A stretch of DNA of 64,000 bases from CAJQQK01 sp963696075 (lineage in GTDB: Bacteria > Pseudomonadota > Alphaproteobacteria > Rhizobiales > Hyphomicrobiaceae), in the NCBI GenBank assembly GCA_963696075.1, contig CAVOJD010000006.1, forward strand, positions 930,001 to 994,000. Direction: 5' to 3'. The position numbers and the translations under genes are program-made. The notes under the pieces are model-generated. The model was not told the origin of the DNA and made no database searches. It worked only from the letters and a program-made list of their open reading frames with translations. Shown in pieces: positions 50,901 to 58,882 of this stretch; the first letter of the stretch is position 1, and each line of letters begins with the position of its first letter.

Positions 50901-51214
50901 AGCGCCCGGTCCATATTGGTGCCGATCGCGAATTCCAGATTGACCCGCGCGCGGCCCGTCTCCGACGTCGAGATCATCGTCTCGAGACCGTCGAGACCCT
51001 TGAGTTCGTCTTCCTGACGGTTGACGATTTCCCGTTCGATCTCGGCTGGCGCCGCCCCGCCCCACGTCGTCTCGATCTCGATGACAGGCTTGCGCACATC
51101 CGGAATGAGCTGGATCGGGATCCGCGTCAGCGCGAGCGCACCGAACAGGACAGCCATCAACACCGCCGCGATGACGGCGATCGGTCGTTCGATGGCGAAA
51201 CGGATCGGATCCAT
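47981..51214 (-). CDS. RND efflux permease (HAE1/multidrug type)
   Basis: Proton-driven inner-membrane pump, about 1077 aa. The start MDPIRFAIERPIAVIAAVLM at the ATG 51214 is the canonical N-terminus; 35 extra upstream codons overlap the adaptor gene and are rejected. Motifs: helix-4 region AFAVGMVVDAAIVVLENIFR with the two proton-relay aspartates, and the C-terminal half LGFVILIGIVVNNAILLVHQ. This differs from the window's CusA, lacking its Met triad, and fits hydrophobic-drug or lipid exporters. It lies 7 nt downstream of its adaptor gene. Confidence 0.94.
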   Translation of the reverse strand: MDPIRFAIERPIAVIAAVLMAVLFGALALTRIPIQLIPDVRKPVIEIETTWGGAAPAEIEREIVNRQEDELKGLDGLETMISTSETGRARVNLEFAIGTNMDRALLLVSNRLDRVTGYPDEANEPTLKTSGSDDNPIAWIILKRAPGNTSREMEHYGPLAEDVVKERIERVDGVATVNVFGGVDRELQVLVDPERLAKYRLTVPEVLDRLRRESVSVSAGNVDEGKRRYVVRVEGELDTLEAVREVVLRSGASRDARPDSFAGGGGAAGSRAIDNGPVNSGRIYVRDVAEVRFGFKEPAARIRHKGEPAIAINAIRRTGANVITTMEGVRQALDELREGSLKEERLTLTQVYDETVYIDGAIELVIQNIWIGGVLAAFILLLFLRSWRATLVVSLAIPVCIVASFVAMAALGRTLNVISLAGIAFAVGMVVDAAIVVLENIFRLRQNGMNAREAAYHGAAQVWGAILVSALTTVMVFIPILVMELEAGQLFRDIGVAISVSVMLSLVVAVTVIPALSSRLLQPGKTKIDVARLPVVDHFGRAFAWLVRGYARLTVRNRLAGLLSVAIITAGAIWGAATFLPKLEYLPDGNRNLVFGIILPPPGYNLPTTTKIAERLEAVARPLWEKEETGDRSQPPAMKHFFFVSFRGTTFLGGAATDPTRVRELIPVLSQPIFSEPGTFGFINQRSLFGRGIGGGRAIELNISGDELEDILGVALRLTGNIAQHLPRNQGNQFRPQPGLELGAPELRAIPDRVRLADAGVDAQALALTLDAYNDGVRIKEITLGTDRVDLTLKGLAAFDENRRTQDIGAYPVVTPNGQIIPISQLADVKLTAGPVSIRHRERFRTITLEVRPSSELPLETALEIMRTKVMQPVVDEGVPPGVRLSLTGAADQLTKTWDALKINLLLALVIVFLVMAVLFESFILPLVIMISVPVAGAGGVAGLAILNLYQPQQLDMLTLLGFVILIGIVVNNAILLVHQARYHLISDGMSVNDAIEEATRNRIRPIFMSTLTSVFGMLPLVVFPGAGSELYRGLGSVVVGGLTLSAILTLLLVPPLLRLTLRQPSEAPEAVAQAAE

Positions 51215-51221
51215 CTGCTCG

Positions 51222-52355
51222 TCAGCCCTGCTTCGCCGGTCCGCCCGAACTGACCCGTTCGGGGGTAACCGCCTGACCCGGCCGCAACCGTTCGTTGCCG
51301 CGGACCACGACGAGTTCACCGGTCTTCAACCCGGAGACGATCTCCATGCGCTCACCGACCGCCTGCCCGAGTTCGACACGCCGCGCCTCCGCCTTCCCCT
51401 CGGCCACCACGTAAACCATCCAGCCGCCGCGGCTCTGGATCAGCGCATCCTTCGGCGCAGAAATGACGCTGCGCGGCGCACTGACCGGCATTTCGAGCGT
51501 CACCGCGCTGCCGATTGCAACGAGGCCCTCGCTCAATTCCTCAAGTTGCGCTGAAAAGCGCACCGCTCGCGTCTGCGTCGAGACGTTCTGGACAGGGATT
51601 GTCGTCCGCAGCGTGACCATCTTGCGGACGCCCGATTCGAAGATCGCCTCTACCTTCTGGCCGCGCCGCAGCCCGGTCGCGATCCGGCTCGGAACATCCG
51701 CCTCGACCTCGAGGTTGGCGACATCGAGTAACGTCGCAATCGCGCCCCCCTGGGCGACGTACTGCCCGGGCTGGGCCTGGCGAGCGACCACGATCCCGGC
51801 AAACGGCGCCCGGATCGTCGAATGCTCCAGTTCATAGGCAGCCTGATCGTCGTTTGATTTCGCCGTCTGCAACTGTGCCTGCGCGCGGGCGCGTTCACTA
51901 CGTGCCTGGACGACCTCCTGCTTGAGATCGTCATACCGGCTGCGGGAGAAGGCCGTCGACTTGAGCAGCAATTCCTGGCGCTCGAACGCCTGCTCGGCAA
52001 GTTTAAGCTTCGCGTCGGCGACATTGATCTCCGCCTCCGCCACCCCGATGGAGGCTTGCGCCACGCGCTTTGCCAGCATCGCGCGCTGGGTATCGAGGAC
52101 CGCCAGGGCCTGGCCCTTCGCGATCGTATCACCGATTTCGAAGGAGACCTCATTGACGACGCCGCCAATCCGCGCGGCGACTGCCGATTGCCGGGTCGCA
52201 ACCAGCCGTCCGATGACGGATTGTGTGTCGCGGATCTCGCGCGTATCCACCTCGTCGACAAGAACGCCCGCAGCGCGCTGCTGTGCCGCCGCGGGCGCGC
52301 TGGCGAGCATCAACGCCCCGGCAAGTGCCCCAACGAACGCACCGGCGAACGTCAT
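51222..52355 (-). CDS. RND efflux periplasmic adaptor
   Basis: HlyD/AcrA-type membrane-fusion protein, about 377 aa. The ATG at 52355 precedes a signal peptide (TFAGAFVGALAGALMLASAP, then AAA-Q) and is chosen over the frame start at 52406. Lipoyl half-motifs GGVVNEVSFEIGDTIAKGQA and STIRAPFAGIVVARQAQPGQ flank a helical hairpin. It forms a tripartite pump with the 51214 permease and an unlinked outer-membrane factor. Confidence 0.93.
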   Translation of the reverse strand: MTFAGAFVGALAGALMLASAPAAAQQRAAGVLVDEVDTREIRDTQSVIGRLVATRQSAVAARIGGVVNEVSFEIGDTIAKGQALAVLDTQRAMLAKRVAQASIGVAEAEINVADAKLKLAEQAFERQELLLKSTAFSRSRYDDLKQEVVQARSERARAQAQLQTAKSNDDQAAYELEHSTIRAPFAGIVVARQAQPGQYVAQGGAIATLLDVANLEVEADVPSRIATGLRRGQKVEAIFESGVRKMVTLRTTIPVQNVSTQTRAVRFSAQLEELSEGLVAIGSAVTLEMPVSAPRSVISAPKDALIQSRGGWMVYVVAEGKAEARRVELGQAVGERMEIVSGLKTGELVVVRGNERLRPGQAVTPERVSSGGPAKQG

Positions 52356-52694
52356 GGCGAACCTAGGCTGAATAGATTTTGAAATGGCCCAAATCAAACC
52401 AGGCACCTCCGGCCGACACAGTGGTGATTATCAGTCTAGGTAAGCCCGAAACGCTCGGCTGTCGAATGACGATCACGACAACGGCTGATAGATTGCAAAA
52501 CAGGGTTGCTCAAACCGCTCGGTTTTCAGGCAAGCCGCCCGGAATCCGGGCTGAGTGCCGAATTGCCGGCCGATCAGTAACCCGTCGACGACACGACCGC
52601 TGTGTTCCTGCCACTGTGTTTAGGCCCGCTGAGTTTCAGTCCCAGCAAGGTAACGCACGACGCAGCCTGTGCAACTTGTCAATGGAGTTGAGCC
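52356..52694. other. Intergenic region, no gene seen
   Basis: Divergent spacer between the RND adaptor (minus) and the DUF6152 gene (plus). A GCCACTG heptamer near 52614 recalls cobalamin riboswitches, but no B12-box-like consensus or other conserved helices accompany it. I see no coding frame with a ribosome binding site. Confidence 0.4.
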
Positions 52695-53072
52695 ATGGCC
52701 ACGATTATCTCCCCCCTGCGTATTCTGGCGTTTGCCCTTTTCACGATGGCGTGTCTGGCAACCGCTCACGCCCACCACGGCTGGGCCTGGACAACCGGTC
52801 AGGAGATCAAGCTGACGGGTATCATCGAGGAAGTGCAACTCGGTAATCCTCATGGCGTGCTTAAGGTCAGGCTCGAGGACGAGGTGTGGACCATTGAAAT
52901 CGGTCAGCCCTGGCGCAACACGCGCGCGGGCCTCACCGACGCCGACTTCGCCAAAGGAACCGAGATGACGTTTTATGGCGAACCCTCTGCCAAGATCGAG
53001 GACCGCCGCCTCAAGGCGTTTCGCCTTGAGAAAGCAGGCAAGCTCTACGACCTCTATCTCGGCCGCGAATAA
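52695..53072 (+). CDS. DUF6152 family exported protein
   Basis: Small periplasmic protein, 125 aa. Signal peptide ILAFALFTMACLATAHA-H, then the family pattern HHGWAWTTGQEIKLTGIIEE, LGNPHGVLKVRLEDEVWTIE and QPWRNTRAGL. It looks like a small beta-barrel of the OB type, with an N-terminal HH that could bind metal. Function unknown. The hairpin at 53104-53128 probably ends its transcript. Confidence 0.88.
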   Translation: MATIISPLRILAFALFTMACLATAHAHHGWAWTTGQEIKLTGIIEEVQLGNPHGVLKVRLEDEVWTIEIGQPWRNTRAGLTDADFAKGTEMTFYGEPSAKIEDRRLKAFRLEKAGKLYDLYLGRE

Positions 53073-53103
53073 CCGTTCGGGTCTTCCCGCACTTTCAGGG
53101 CGC

Positions 53104-53128
53104 TTGGCGCCGGCCTCGGCGCCAATTT
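53104..53128 (+). terminator. Terminator-like hairpin after DUF6152 gene
   Basis: Perfect 8-bp stem TTGGCGCC / GGCGCCAA with a 6-nt loop, followed only by TTTC. It is 31 nt after the stop, between convergent genes. Confidence 0.55.
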
Positions 53129-53173
53129 CGGCCCCGAGGTCGGCTCCCATGTGGCACGCGCAATACCGCTCAC

Positions 53174-54136
53174 TTACGCGCAGGCCTGGTCGATCCGCGC
53201 CATTGTTTCGGCATCGAGCGCTCCCGCCTCGGCGGCGCGGATGCAGTCCATGATCTCTTCGCGGTTCTTGCAGCCGAGTACGACGCTGTCGACGCCGGGC
53301 ATCGACAGGGCATAGCGGTGCGCCAATGCCGCCGCCGAACAACCAAGATCACGGGCGAGATCGCGGAAGGCGCCAAGCCGGTTGAAGTCGGTCACAACGC
53401 CATGATCCGCCGGCAGGTCCCGGTCGAGCTTGTCAGTCAGCGCGCCGCCCTGAACCGGACGGATACCAAGCGTGCCGGCACCAACCTCTTTCGCCCGCGC
53501 AATGATTTCGCGCGCCCGCGTTCCCCCCTCGTAGTATTTTAGCTCACCCGCCGAATCGATCGGGTTGGTCAGGCATTGCATTGCCGCCGGCGTCACGCCT
53601 TGGTCCAGCGCATCGAGGATGCACTGCGGAATGCCGATCCCCGTCACCCCCCACGCCCCGATCCGCCCCTCGGCCACCAGCCGCTCGCAGACCGGGACGA
53701 ACTGCTCAAGATACGTCGTCCACCGTGTCGCCGGGCGGTCCGTATAGGCGCTGGCGTCGTAGTCATCGGGAATGATGTTGGAATGCAGGAAGAACAGGTC
53801 GACATGCTCGAGCCGCATCCGAGACAAGCTCTCCTCCAGGCTGCGAATGATGTTGCCCTCGACCGCGCCCGGCTCCGGCGTCCCGAGGCGATGCTTCGTC
53901 GTCACCCGGATGCCGTCCGGCAGCCGCCCGCCGAACGCCTCGCCGATCACGACTTCCGCCTCCCCGTCACCGTAGGCAGGCGCCATGTCCAAAAGCGTGA
54001 TGCCATTGTCGACGGCGGTGTGGACCGATGCGATGCACTCCTCACGCGTCGTCTCGCCCCACAGTTGACCGATCCCGCCGCCGCCGAGAGTGAGCACGCT
54101 GACAGGCCACAGGGTTCCGAGTTGACGCTGTTCCAT
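53174..54136 (-). CDS. Aldo/keto reductase
   Basis: NADPH-dependent TIM-barrel oxidoreductase, 320 aa. Catalytic tetrad recognisable: Asp and Tyr in LLDMAPAYGDGEAE near 50-59, Lys in VTTKHRLG near 80, and His in DLFFLHSNI near 116. The C-terminal CKNREEIMDCIRAAEAG is the NADP-binding end. Substrate unknown. It is transcribed away from the FGE-like gene across a spacer holding a 10-G tract. Confidence 0.92.
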   Translation of the reverse strand: MEQRQLGTLWPVSVLTLGGGGIGQLWGETTREECIASVHTAVDNGITLLDMAPAYGDGEAEVVIGEAFGGRLPDGIRVTTKHRLGTPEPGAVEGNIIRSLEESLSRMRLEHVDLFFLHSNIIPDDYDASAYTDRPATRWTTYLEQFVPVCERLVAEGRIGAWGVTGIGIPQCILDALDQGVTPAAMQCLTNPIDSAGELKYYEGGTRAREIIARAKEVGAGTLGIRPVQGGALTDKLDRDLPADHGVVTDFNRLGAFRDLARDLGCSAAALAHRYALSMPGVDSVVLGCKNREEIMDCIRAAEAGALDAETMARIDQACA

Positions 54137-54225
54137 GAGGGTTCCTTCGCAGTGAGATTGTGGTCAAGATTGAAATGACGGGCCACTTTGTCGGTGTTGG
54201 CGCGACGGCGCAAGCCCGCCGCTTC

Positions 54226-54235
54226 GGGGGGGGGG
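54226..54235 (+). repeat. Poly-G tract (10 G)
   Basis: Ten consecutive G residues in the 168-nt spacer between the divergent aldo/keto reductase and FGE-like genes, 69 nt before the latter's start. It is the longest homopolymer I noticed in the window and a candidate slippage site affecting promoter spacing. An assembly error in length is also possible. Confidence 0.6.
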
Positions 54236-54304
54236 ACCGGGATCAGGCGCGACACGAAACGGGTTGAAGGTGGGCGAGCGTAGAGAATGATGGAGGGAAC
54301 CAAA

Positions 54305-55069
54305 ATGACGTCAATCCGGATCGCGCGTGCAACAGTCCGTGTCACAGTCATGGCCGGGGCTGCCTGGCTCGCGGCAGGCCTGCCAGCCATCTCGGCAGAC
54401 CCCGCCGCGGCGCCAGCCGGGACGCTAGTGGAAGAACCGCTGGCCATTGGCGCATTCGCCATTGATCGCACCGAAGTCACGGTCGGCGCGTTTCGCAGTT
54501 ACCTCGCGGCAAGCGGGGCCAAGACGGCGGCCGAGCGTGAGGGCGGTGGCTTTGAATATACCGCCGGATGGACCCGCCGCGCCGGCTGGACATGGGCCAC
54601 ACCCTTCGGGACACCAGCGGACCCCGACGAACCCGCCGTCCATGTGAGCTGGCGCGAAGCATCTGATTTCTGCGCGGCGAAGGGCGGCCGCCTGCCAACG
54701 TTCGAGGAATGGGCAACGGCGGCCTATCACGAAAAACGCGCCCAACCGACCGACGGTTTCGAGCGCGGCAAGATCTACCCCTATCCCGTCGGCGATCGCC
54801 CCGCGGGCATGAATACCTCCGCCGAGCGCCACCGCCCGGTCGGGACGACCAGGCGCGGCGTCAACGGCCTCTACGACATGGGCGCCAACGCCTGGGAGTG
54901 GATCGCGGACCGGCGCGGCGACGAGGCGTTCACCGCCGGCGGCTCGTGGTGGTATGGCCCGGAAAAAACCCGCCGTGGCGGCGCCCAATGGAAGCCTGCG
55001 GATTTCTATGCCGTCTATATCGGGTTCCGCTGCGCCTACGATCGCCCCGCAACGACGCAAAAAGACTAG
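54305..55069 (+). CDS. FGE-like (SUMF1-domain) exported protein lacking catalytic cysteines
   Basis: Formylglycine-generating-enzyme-fold protein, about 254 aa. The ATG at 54305 has GGAGGG 7 nt upstream. The N-terminus contains a hydrophobic export signal (VTVMAGAAWLAAGLPAISA). Fold motifs: FAIDRTEVTVGAFRSYL, PAVHVSWREASDFCAAKGGR, LPTFEEWATAA, GLYDMGANAWEWIAD, AGGSWWYGPEKTRRGG and IGFRCAYD. In true FGEs the GGS segment is followed by two copper-binding Cys; here these positions carry no Cys, so sulfatase activation is not expected. A structural, binding or other oxidase role is possible. Its stop overlaps the stop of the convergent DUF1194 gene by 4 nt. Confidence 0.87.
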   Translation: MTSIRIARATVRVTVMAGAAWLAAGLPAISADPAAAPAGTLVEEPLAIGAFAIDRTEVTVGAFRSYLAASGAKTAAEREGGGFEYTAGWTRRAGWTWATPFGTPADPDEPAVHVSWREASDFCAAKGGRLPTFEEWATAAYHEKRAQPTDGFERGKIYPYPVGDRPAGMNTSAERHRPVGTTRRGVNGLYDMGANAWEWIADRRGDEAFTAGGSWWYGPEKTRRGGAQWKPADFYAVYIGFRCAYDRPATTQKD

Positions 55070-55806
55070 CCCGGCTTGCCAACCTGGCCGGGCTTCAGTC
55101 CGGCAAGTTCGAGGATCAGCTTGCGCCGCACCGCATCGGCAAAGCTCTGCGGGCTGTCGACCGTGATCACGAAGCTGCCCGGCCCGCCGATAATCTGCTT
55201 GGCGAACGCATCTTCGAGGTCGTAGGCCACCGGCCGGCCACTGCAATCGTCGGTTCGGCAGAGTATGGCCAGGCCGTTGATGATGAGGCCATCGTCGAGA
55301 GCGGCTTTGCGCGCCTCGCCGATCGGCGGTCCGGACCAGTTGTTGGCGCTGTCACCGGAAAAATCGATCACCTTGCGGTGGCCCTCGAAGGCGTTGTTGG
55401 TGATGGCTGCGTGTCCCGCCGCCAGCGCCGCCCCGATGGCGTTGCTGCCGTAGGCCTGCCTTGGCGCCCCCATCAGGCGGTCCGCAAAGCGCTTGGCCGT
55501 CGCGAGATCCTTGATCTCCATCCAGTCGACGACCGTCTTCTGGCTCATCACGTCGCCCCACTCGATGAACGTCACGGCAATTTTCTGGAGGCCGCCCTTC
55601 GCGATCGCTGACAGCACATCCGGGTGCACCATGGCAGTGGCGTAGCCCTGGCGCTGGAAACGGATTTCCCCGTTGTCGATCGAGTTTGACGCATCAGCCA
55701 GAAAGACGAGTTCGACGTCGACCGGGGTTTTGGTGTTCGCCGCAGCGCCGCTGACAGGTCCGAAGACGACGAGAAAACCGAGAGCAAGAACGCGAAACCA
55801 TGTCAT
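55066..55806 (-). CDS. DUF1194 (VWA-like) exported protein
   Basis: Secreted or periplasmic protein with a von Willebrand A-type fold, about 246 aa. The ATG at 55806 has GAGAGGA 7 nt upstream. Signal peptide WFRVLALGFLVVFGPVSGAA. The MIDAS-like motif LVFLADASNSIDNGEI, VIDFSGDSANN and a two-Cys loop CRTDDC follow. Family common in alphaproteobacteria, function unknown. Confidence 0.9.
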   Translation of the reverse strand: MTWFRVLALGFLVVFGPVSGAAANTKTPVDVELVFLADASNSIDNGEIRFQRQGYATAMVHPDVLSAIAKGGLQKIAVTFIEWGDVMSQKTVVDWMEIKDLATAKRFADRLMGAPRQAYGSNAIGAALAAGHAAITNNAFEGHRKVIDFSGDSANNWSGPPIGEARKAALDDGLIINGLAILCRTDDCSGRPVAYDLEDAFAKQIIGGPGSFVITVDSPQSFADAVRRKLILELAGLKPGQVGKPG

Positions 55807-55854
55807 CGGGCATCCTCTCTGAGAACCACTGAGGCAGCGCGTCAACGCTGCAGC

Positions 55855-57012
55855 TTACAGTAAGCGTTTGGCGGCGAGATCCGCCCCCTCCCGCATCGCC
55901 CTGAGTTTGGCCCACACAACGTCCGCCGTCACGCGTCCCATGCCCGCCGACGTGTCGAACCCGCAGTCCGTGCCCGCCATGATCCGCCTCGGATCGCCAA
56001 TCGCCTCGGCGGCCCGCTCCAGCCGGTCCGCGATAACCTCCGGATGCTCCACGAAATTCGTCGTCGTATCGATCACGCCAACCAGCAGCGATTGGTCGGC
56101 GGCGAGCTTATGATCGCGAAACACCTTTATTTCGTGCTGGTGACGCGGGTTCGCGAACGGCATCATGAAACCGCCGACGTTGGCCTCCAGGATGGCACCG
56201 GCAATATCCTTGAGCGGCACGTCGTTGTCGTGCGGGCTTTCATAATTGCCCCAGCACACATGCAACCGGACGCGCTCGCGCGGAACGTTCTCGAGCACGC
56301 GGTTGATCTCGCCCACGACCTTGCGCACGAACTGAACGAAATCGCCGACCGGCCGGTCCGCATACGTGATGTGGCGCTCGAGCGCGAGGTCCGGCGCATC
56401 GATTTGCAGCATCAGGCCGGCCTCGATCGCAGCTTCGTATTCGAACCGCAGGGCATCCGCGACGGCGCGAAGATACGCATCAAAGCTCGGATAGTGTTCG
56501 TTCTTCATCGCCATCGCCACGATCCCCGGCGATGGCGCCGTCATGAACGCGTCGGTGAAATGGCCCTCATGGCGGGCGAGCGCCTGCTTGAAGAGATTGA
56601 TCTCGGCGGCATTGGCATCGGGGTCGGTGTAGGCGACCGGGCCGATCGCTTTGGGGGGCGCGAAATTCGAAACTGCAGCCTTGCCCGCCATCGCCTGCCG
56701 CCGCGCCGCGGCAAATTCCGGATAGGCCTTGAGTTCACTGCCCGCCGGCCGCTCCCAACTCCCACCGAAGCCCGACATGCGCCGCTGCACGTAGAGGAAG
56801 AACGCCTCGCGGACCTGCTCGCCATCGCTTGGAATGTCGACGCCGGATTCGTATTGCTTGTCGACGACCCAGTGCGTTGCCTGCTCCGCCTCCGCCGCGA
56901 GTGCAGCTTCGTCCACTGCCTCGCCAGCGGACCGCCGCGCATAAAGCTCGGTCAGCTTGACCGGCCGCGGCAGTGAGCCCGCGTGGGACGTCAAAATCCG
57001 GTGTTCACTCAC
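55855..57012 (-). CDS. Cobalamin-independent methionine synthase II-like protein (MetE C-domain type)
   Basis: UROD/MetE-like TIM barrel, 385 aa, equivalent to the catalytic C-terminal half of MetE. Start SEHRILTSHAGSLPRPVKLT. Zinc-ligand candidates are His and Cys in RLHVCWGNYES near 250 and Cys in GTDCGFDTSAG near 352. A free-standing MetE-C protein may use another methyl donor or thiol; such proteins occur in dealkylation and alkylthiol pathways. Neighbours give no pathway clue. Confidence 0.88.
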   Translation of the reverse strand: MSEHRILTSHAGSLPRPVKLTELYARRSAGEAVDEAALAAEAEQATHWVVDKQYESGVDIPSDGEQVREAFFLYVQRRMSGFGGSWERPAGSELKAYPEFAAARRQAMAGKAAVSNFAPPKAIGPVAYTDPDANAAEINLFKQALARHEGHFTDAFMTAPSPGIVAMAMKNEHYPSFDAYLRAVADALRFEYEAAIEAGLMLQIDAPDLALERHITYADRPVGDFVQFVRKVVGEINRVLENVPRERVRLHVCWGNYESPHDNDVPLKDIAGAILEANVGGFMMPFANPRHQHEIKVFRDHKLAADQSLLVGVIDTTTNFVEHPEVIADRLERAAEAIGDPRRIMAGTDCGFDTSAGMGRVTADVVWAKLRAMREGADLAAKRLL

Positions 57013-57248
57013 GTTGGACCTCTCTTTGAGCTGCTTGGGGGAAACCTGGTTCCAGCCGGTCGGGCGCGCCTGGGAGATGCGAATATATCACGAACTTCAT
57101 CCGCGGCCCCGAATCAATGGTGGCTGACGCCGCTCTGCTTAGACGTTCGAGCCGAATCAAGTTATCCACAGGCGAAGCTTAACTTGCCCACAGATTGTTT
57201 CGCGTTCGGTGCACTCCATGATGCCAAGCTACTGGACCGCAACAACCT

Positions 57249-58739
57249 ATGCGCCTTTTCGCCGCCATAGCCACGTCGACTGTGCTTTTGGCAGGCTGCG
57301 CCATCAAGCCTGAGCCACTCACGACGGCTGCCATCTCGGATTATGCGCTCGATAAACGCGCGCGTGTTGTGGCTGATCAGGAGGTCATCCACGGTCCGGT
57401 CGGCCTTTATGAAGCCGTCGCGCGGGCGATTAAATACAATCTCGACAGGCGCGTGCGCGAGATGGAGCTGGTTGTGCGCTCGCATGATTTGCGTGTGGCC
57501 CACTACTCGATGCTCCCCAATGCTGTCGCGAGCGCGGGCTATGACAACCGCGATAATTATTCCGGTGGCCGCAGTCTTCAAATTCTCAGTGCCAAAGAGG
57601 TCGGCCCTCAGTCGCTCACCGCTTCGACCTCCTCAGAGCGCGATGTGCGCACTGCTGATATGGCCTTCAGTTGGCACATCATGGATTTCGGTCTGTCCTG
57701 GATCCGGGCCAAGCAGGCGGCCGATAAGGTCCTGATTGCCGAGGAAGTGCGCCGCCGCGCCGTCAATCGCATTGTCGAGGATGTCCGGACCGCCTACTGG
57801 CGCGCTGTATCTTCGACGCGCATGATGCAGGTCCTGCGCGGTCTCGAGGGCCGGGTCGAGAAGGCGTTGTCTGATACCCGCCGCCTCGCCGCCGATGATG
57901 GCGCCTCACCCCTGACCGCACTCACCTATGAGCGTGAGCTGATCGAGATCCGCCGCGAGCTGCGCAACCTCGCCGCCGAACTCGGCACCGCCAAGGCCCA
58001 GTTGGCCGCCTTGATGAATGCCGATCCGGGCAGCAGGTTCCACGTCGTCCTGCCGCGCCGCATGCCTGAGCCGCGCCTCGTTCGTTTGCAGCCCGAAGCC
58101 ATGGTCTCGGTGGCCCTGGAAAACCGCTCCGAACTGCGTGAGACCGCCTACAATCAGCGCATCAATGCCAAGGAAGCCGAAGCCGCGATCTTGGAAATGT
58201 TGCCGGGCGTGTCCTTCGAGGCCGGCCCGAACTGGAACTCGAACCAATATCTATTCAGCAATCATTGGGTGGCCTGGGGCGCCCGCGCGAGCTGGAACCT
58301 GCTCAAGGTCTTCACCTATCCCGCGCGCCGCGACCAGATCGATGCCAACGACGACCTGTTGGACGCCCGCGCGCTCGCCGTGACGATGGCCATCATGACC
58401 CAGGTCCACGTCAGCCGCGCGCGTCTCATTCACGCCCGCCGGAAATTCCGCGCAGCCGACAGTTACGTCGATGTTCAGCGCCGCATTGCCCGCCAGATCC
58501 GCATCGCCCTCGAAGCCGGCAAAGTCAGCGAGCAGACCGCGATCCGCGAAGAGATGAACTATCTCGTCGCCCTGGTGAAGCGCGACCTCGCCTATGTCGA
58601 TTTGCAAAGTGCCTTTGCCAACGTTCACGCCTCGATGGGGCGGACGCCTTATGAAGATATCGATCCGGCCTCCTGGTCGGTCGCGAAGCTGGAGCAGGCG
58701 TTGCGGGCAGGTTGGCGCAGCCTCGGGGATCGCTACTAG
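57249..58739 (+). CDS. TolC-family outer-membrane lipoprotein
   Basis: Outer-membrane export channel subunit, 496 aa. The N-terminus RLFAAIATSTVLLAGCAIKP has a lipobox (LAGC) at Cys16, so it is a lipoprotein of the OprM/NodT type. Long helical repeats follow, such as VEKALSDTRRLAADDGASPL and KAQLAALMNADPG, typical of the two TolC repeats. It opens the plus-strand cluster of adaptor, GAF-HlyD and M50-HlyD genes, and is its probable outer-membrane exit. Confidence 0.9.
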   Translation: MRLFAAIATSTVLLAGCAIKPEPLTTAAISDYALDKRARVVADQEVIHGPVGLYEAVARAIKYNLDRRVREMELVVRSHDLRVAHYSMLPNAVASAGYDNRDNYSGGRSLQILSAKEVGPQSLTASTSSERDVRTADMAFSWHIMDFGLSWIRAKQAADKVLIAEEVRRRAVNRIVEDVRTAYWRAVSSTRMMQVLRGLEGRVEKALSDTRRLAADDGASPLTALTYERELIEIRRELRNLAAELGTAKAQLAALMNADPGSRFHVVLPRRMPEPRLVRLQPEAMVSVALENRSELRETAYNQRINAKEAEAAILEMLPGVSFEAGPNWNSNQYLFSNHWVAWGARASWNLLKVFTYPARRDQIDANDDLLDARALAVTMAIMTQVHVSRARLIHARRKFRAADSYVDVQRRIARQIRIALEAGKVSEQTAIREEMNYLVALVKRDLAYVDLQSAFANVHASMGRTPYEDIDPASWSVAKLEQALRAGWRSLGDRY

Positions 58740-58882
58740 AACGCGACGTCGAGCGCCGTGGCGCGCCAAGGCGGGCCAAAAGAGGTGCGCACGGGCGTTC
58801 GCCGCCTCGGTCATCCGGAACGCCGGCCTGGCTGGCGTATCCGGCGACAGGGCGAGGCCGGTTTTCATTCGCGCACCAAATC

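Noticed and set aside
52590..52640. Possible cobalamin riboswitch (GCCACTG heptamer)
   Set aside because: No B12-box or accompanying conserved helices on either strand, and neighbouring genes are not B12-related.
57162..57192. TTATCCACA, a perfect DnaA-box match, with TTGCCCACA 22 bp further on
   Set aside because: A single perfect box with one poor match, no AT-rich unwinding element or dnaA/parAB neighbours; not an origin.
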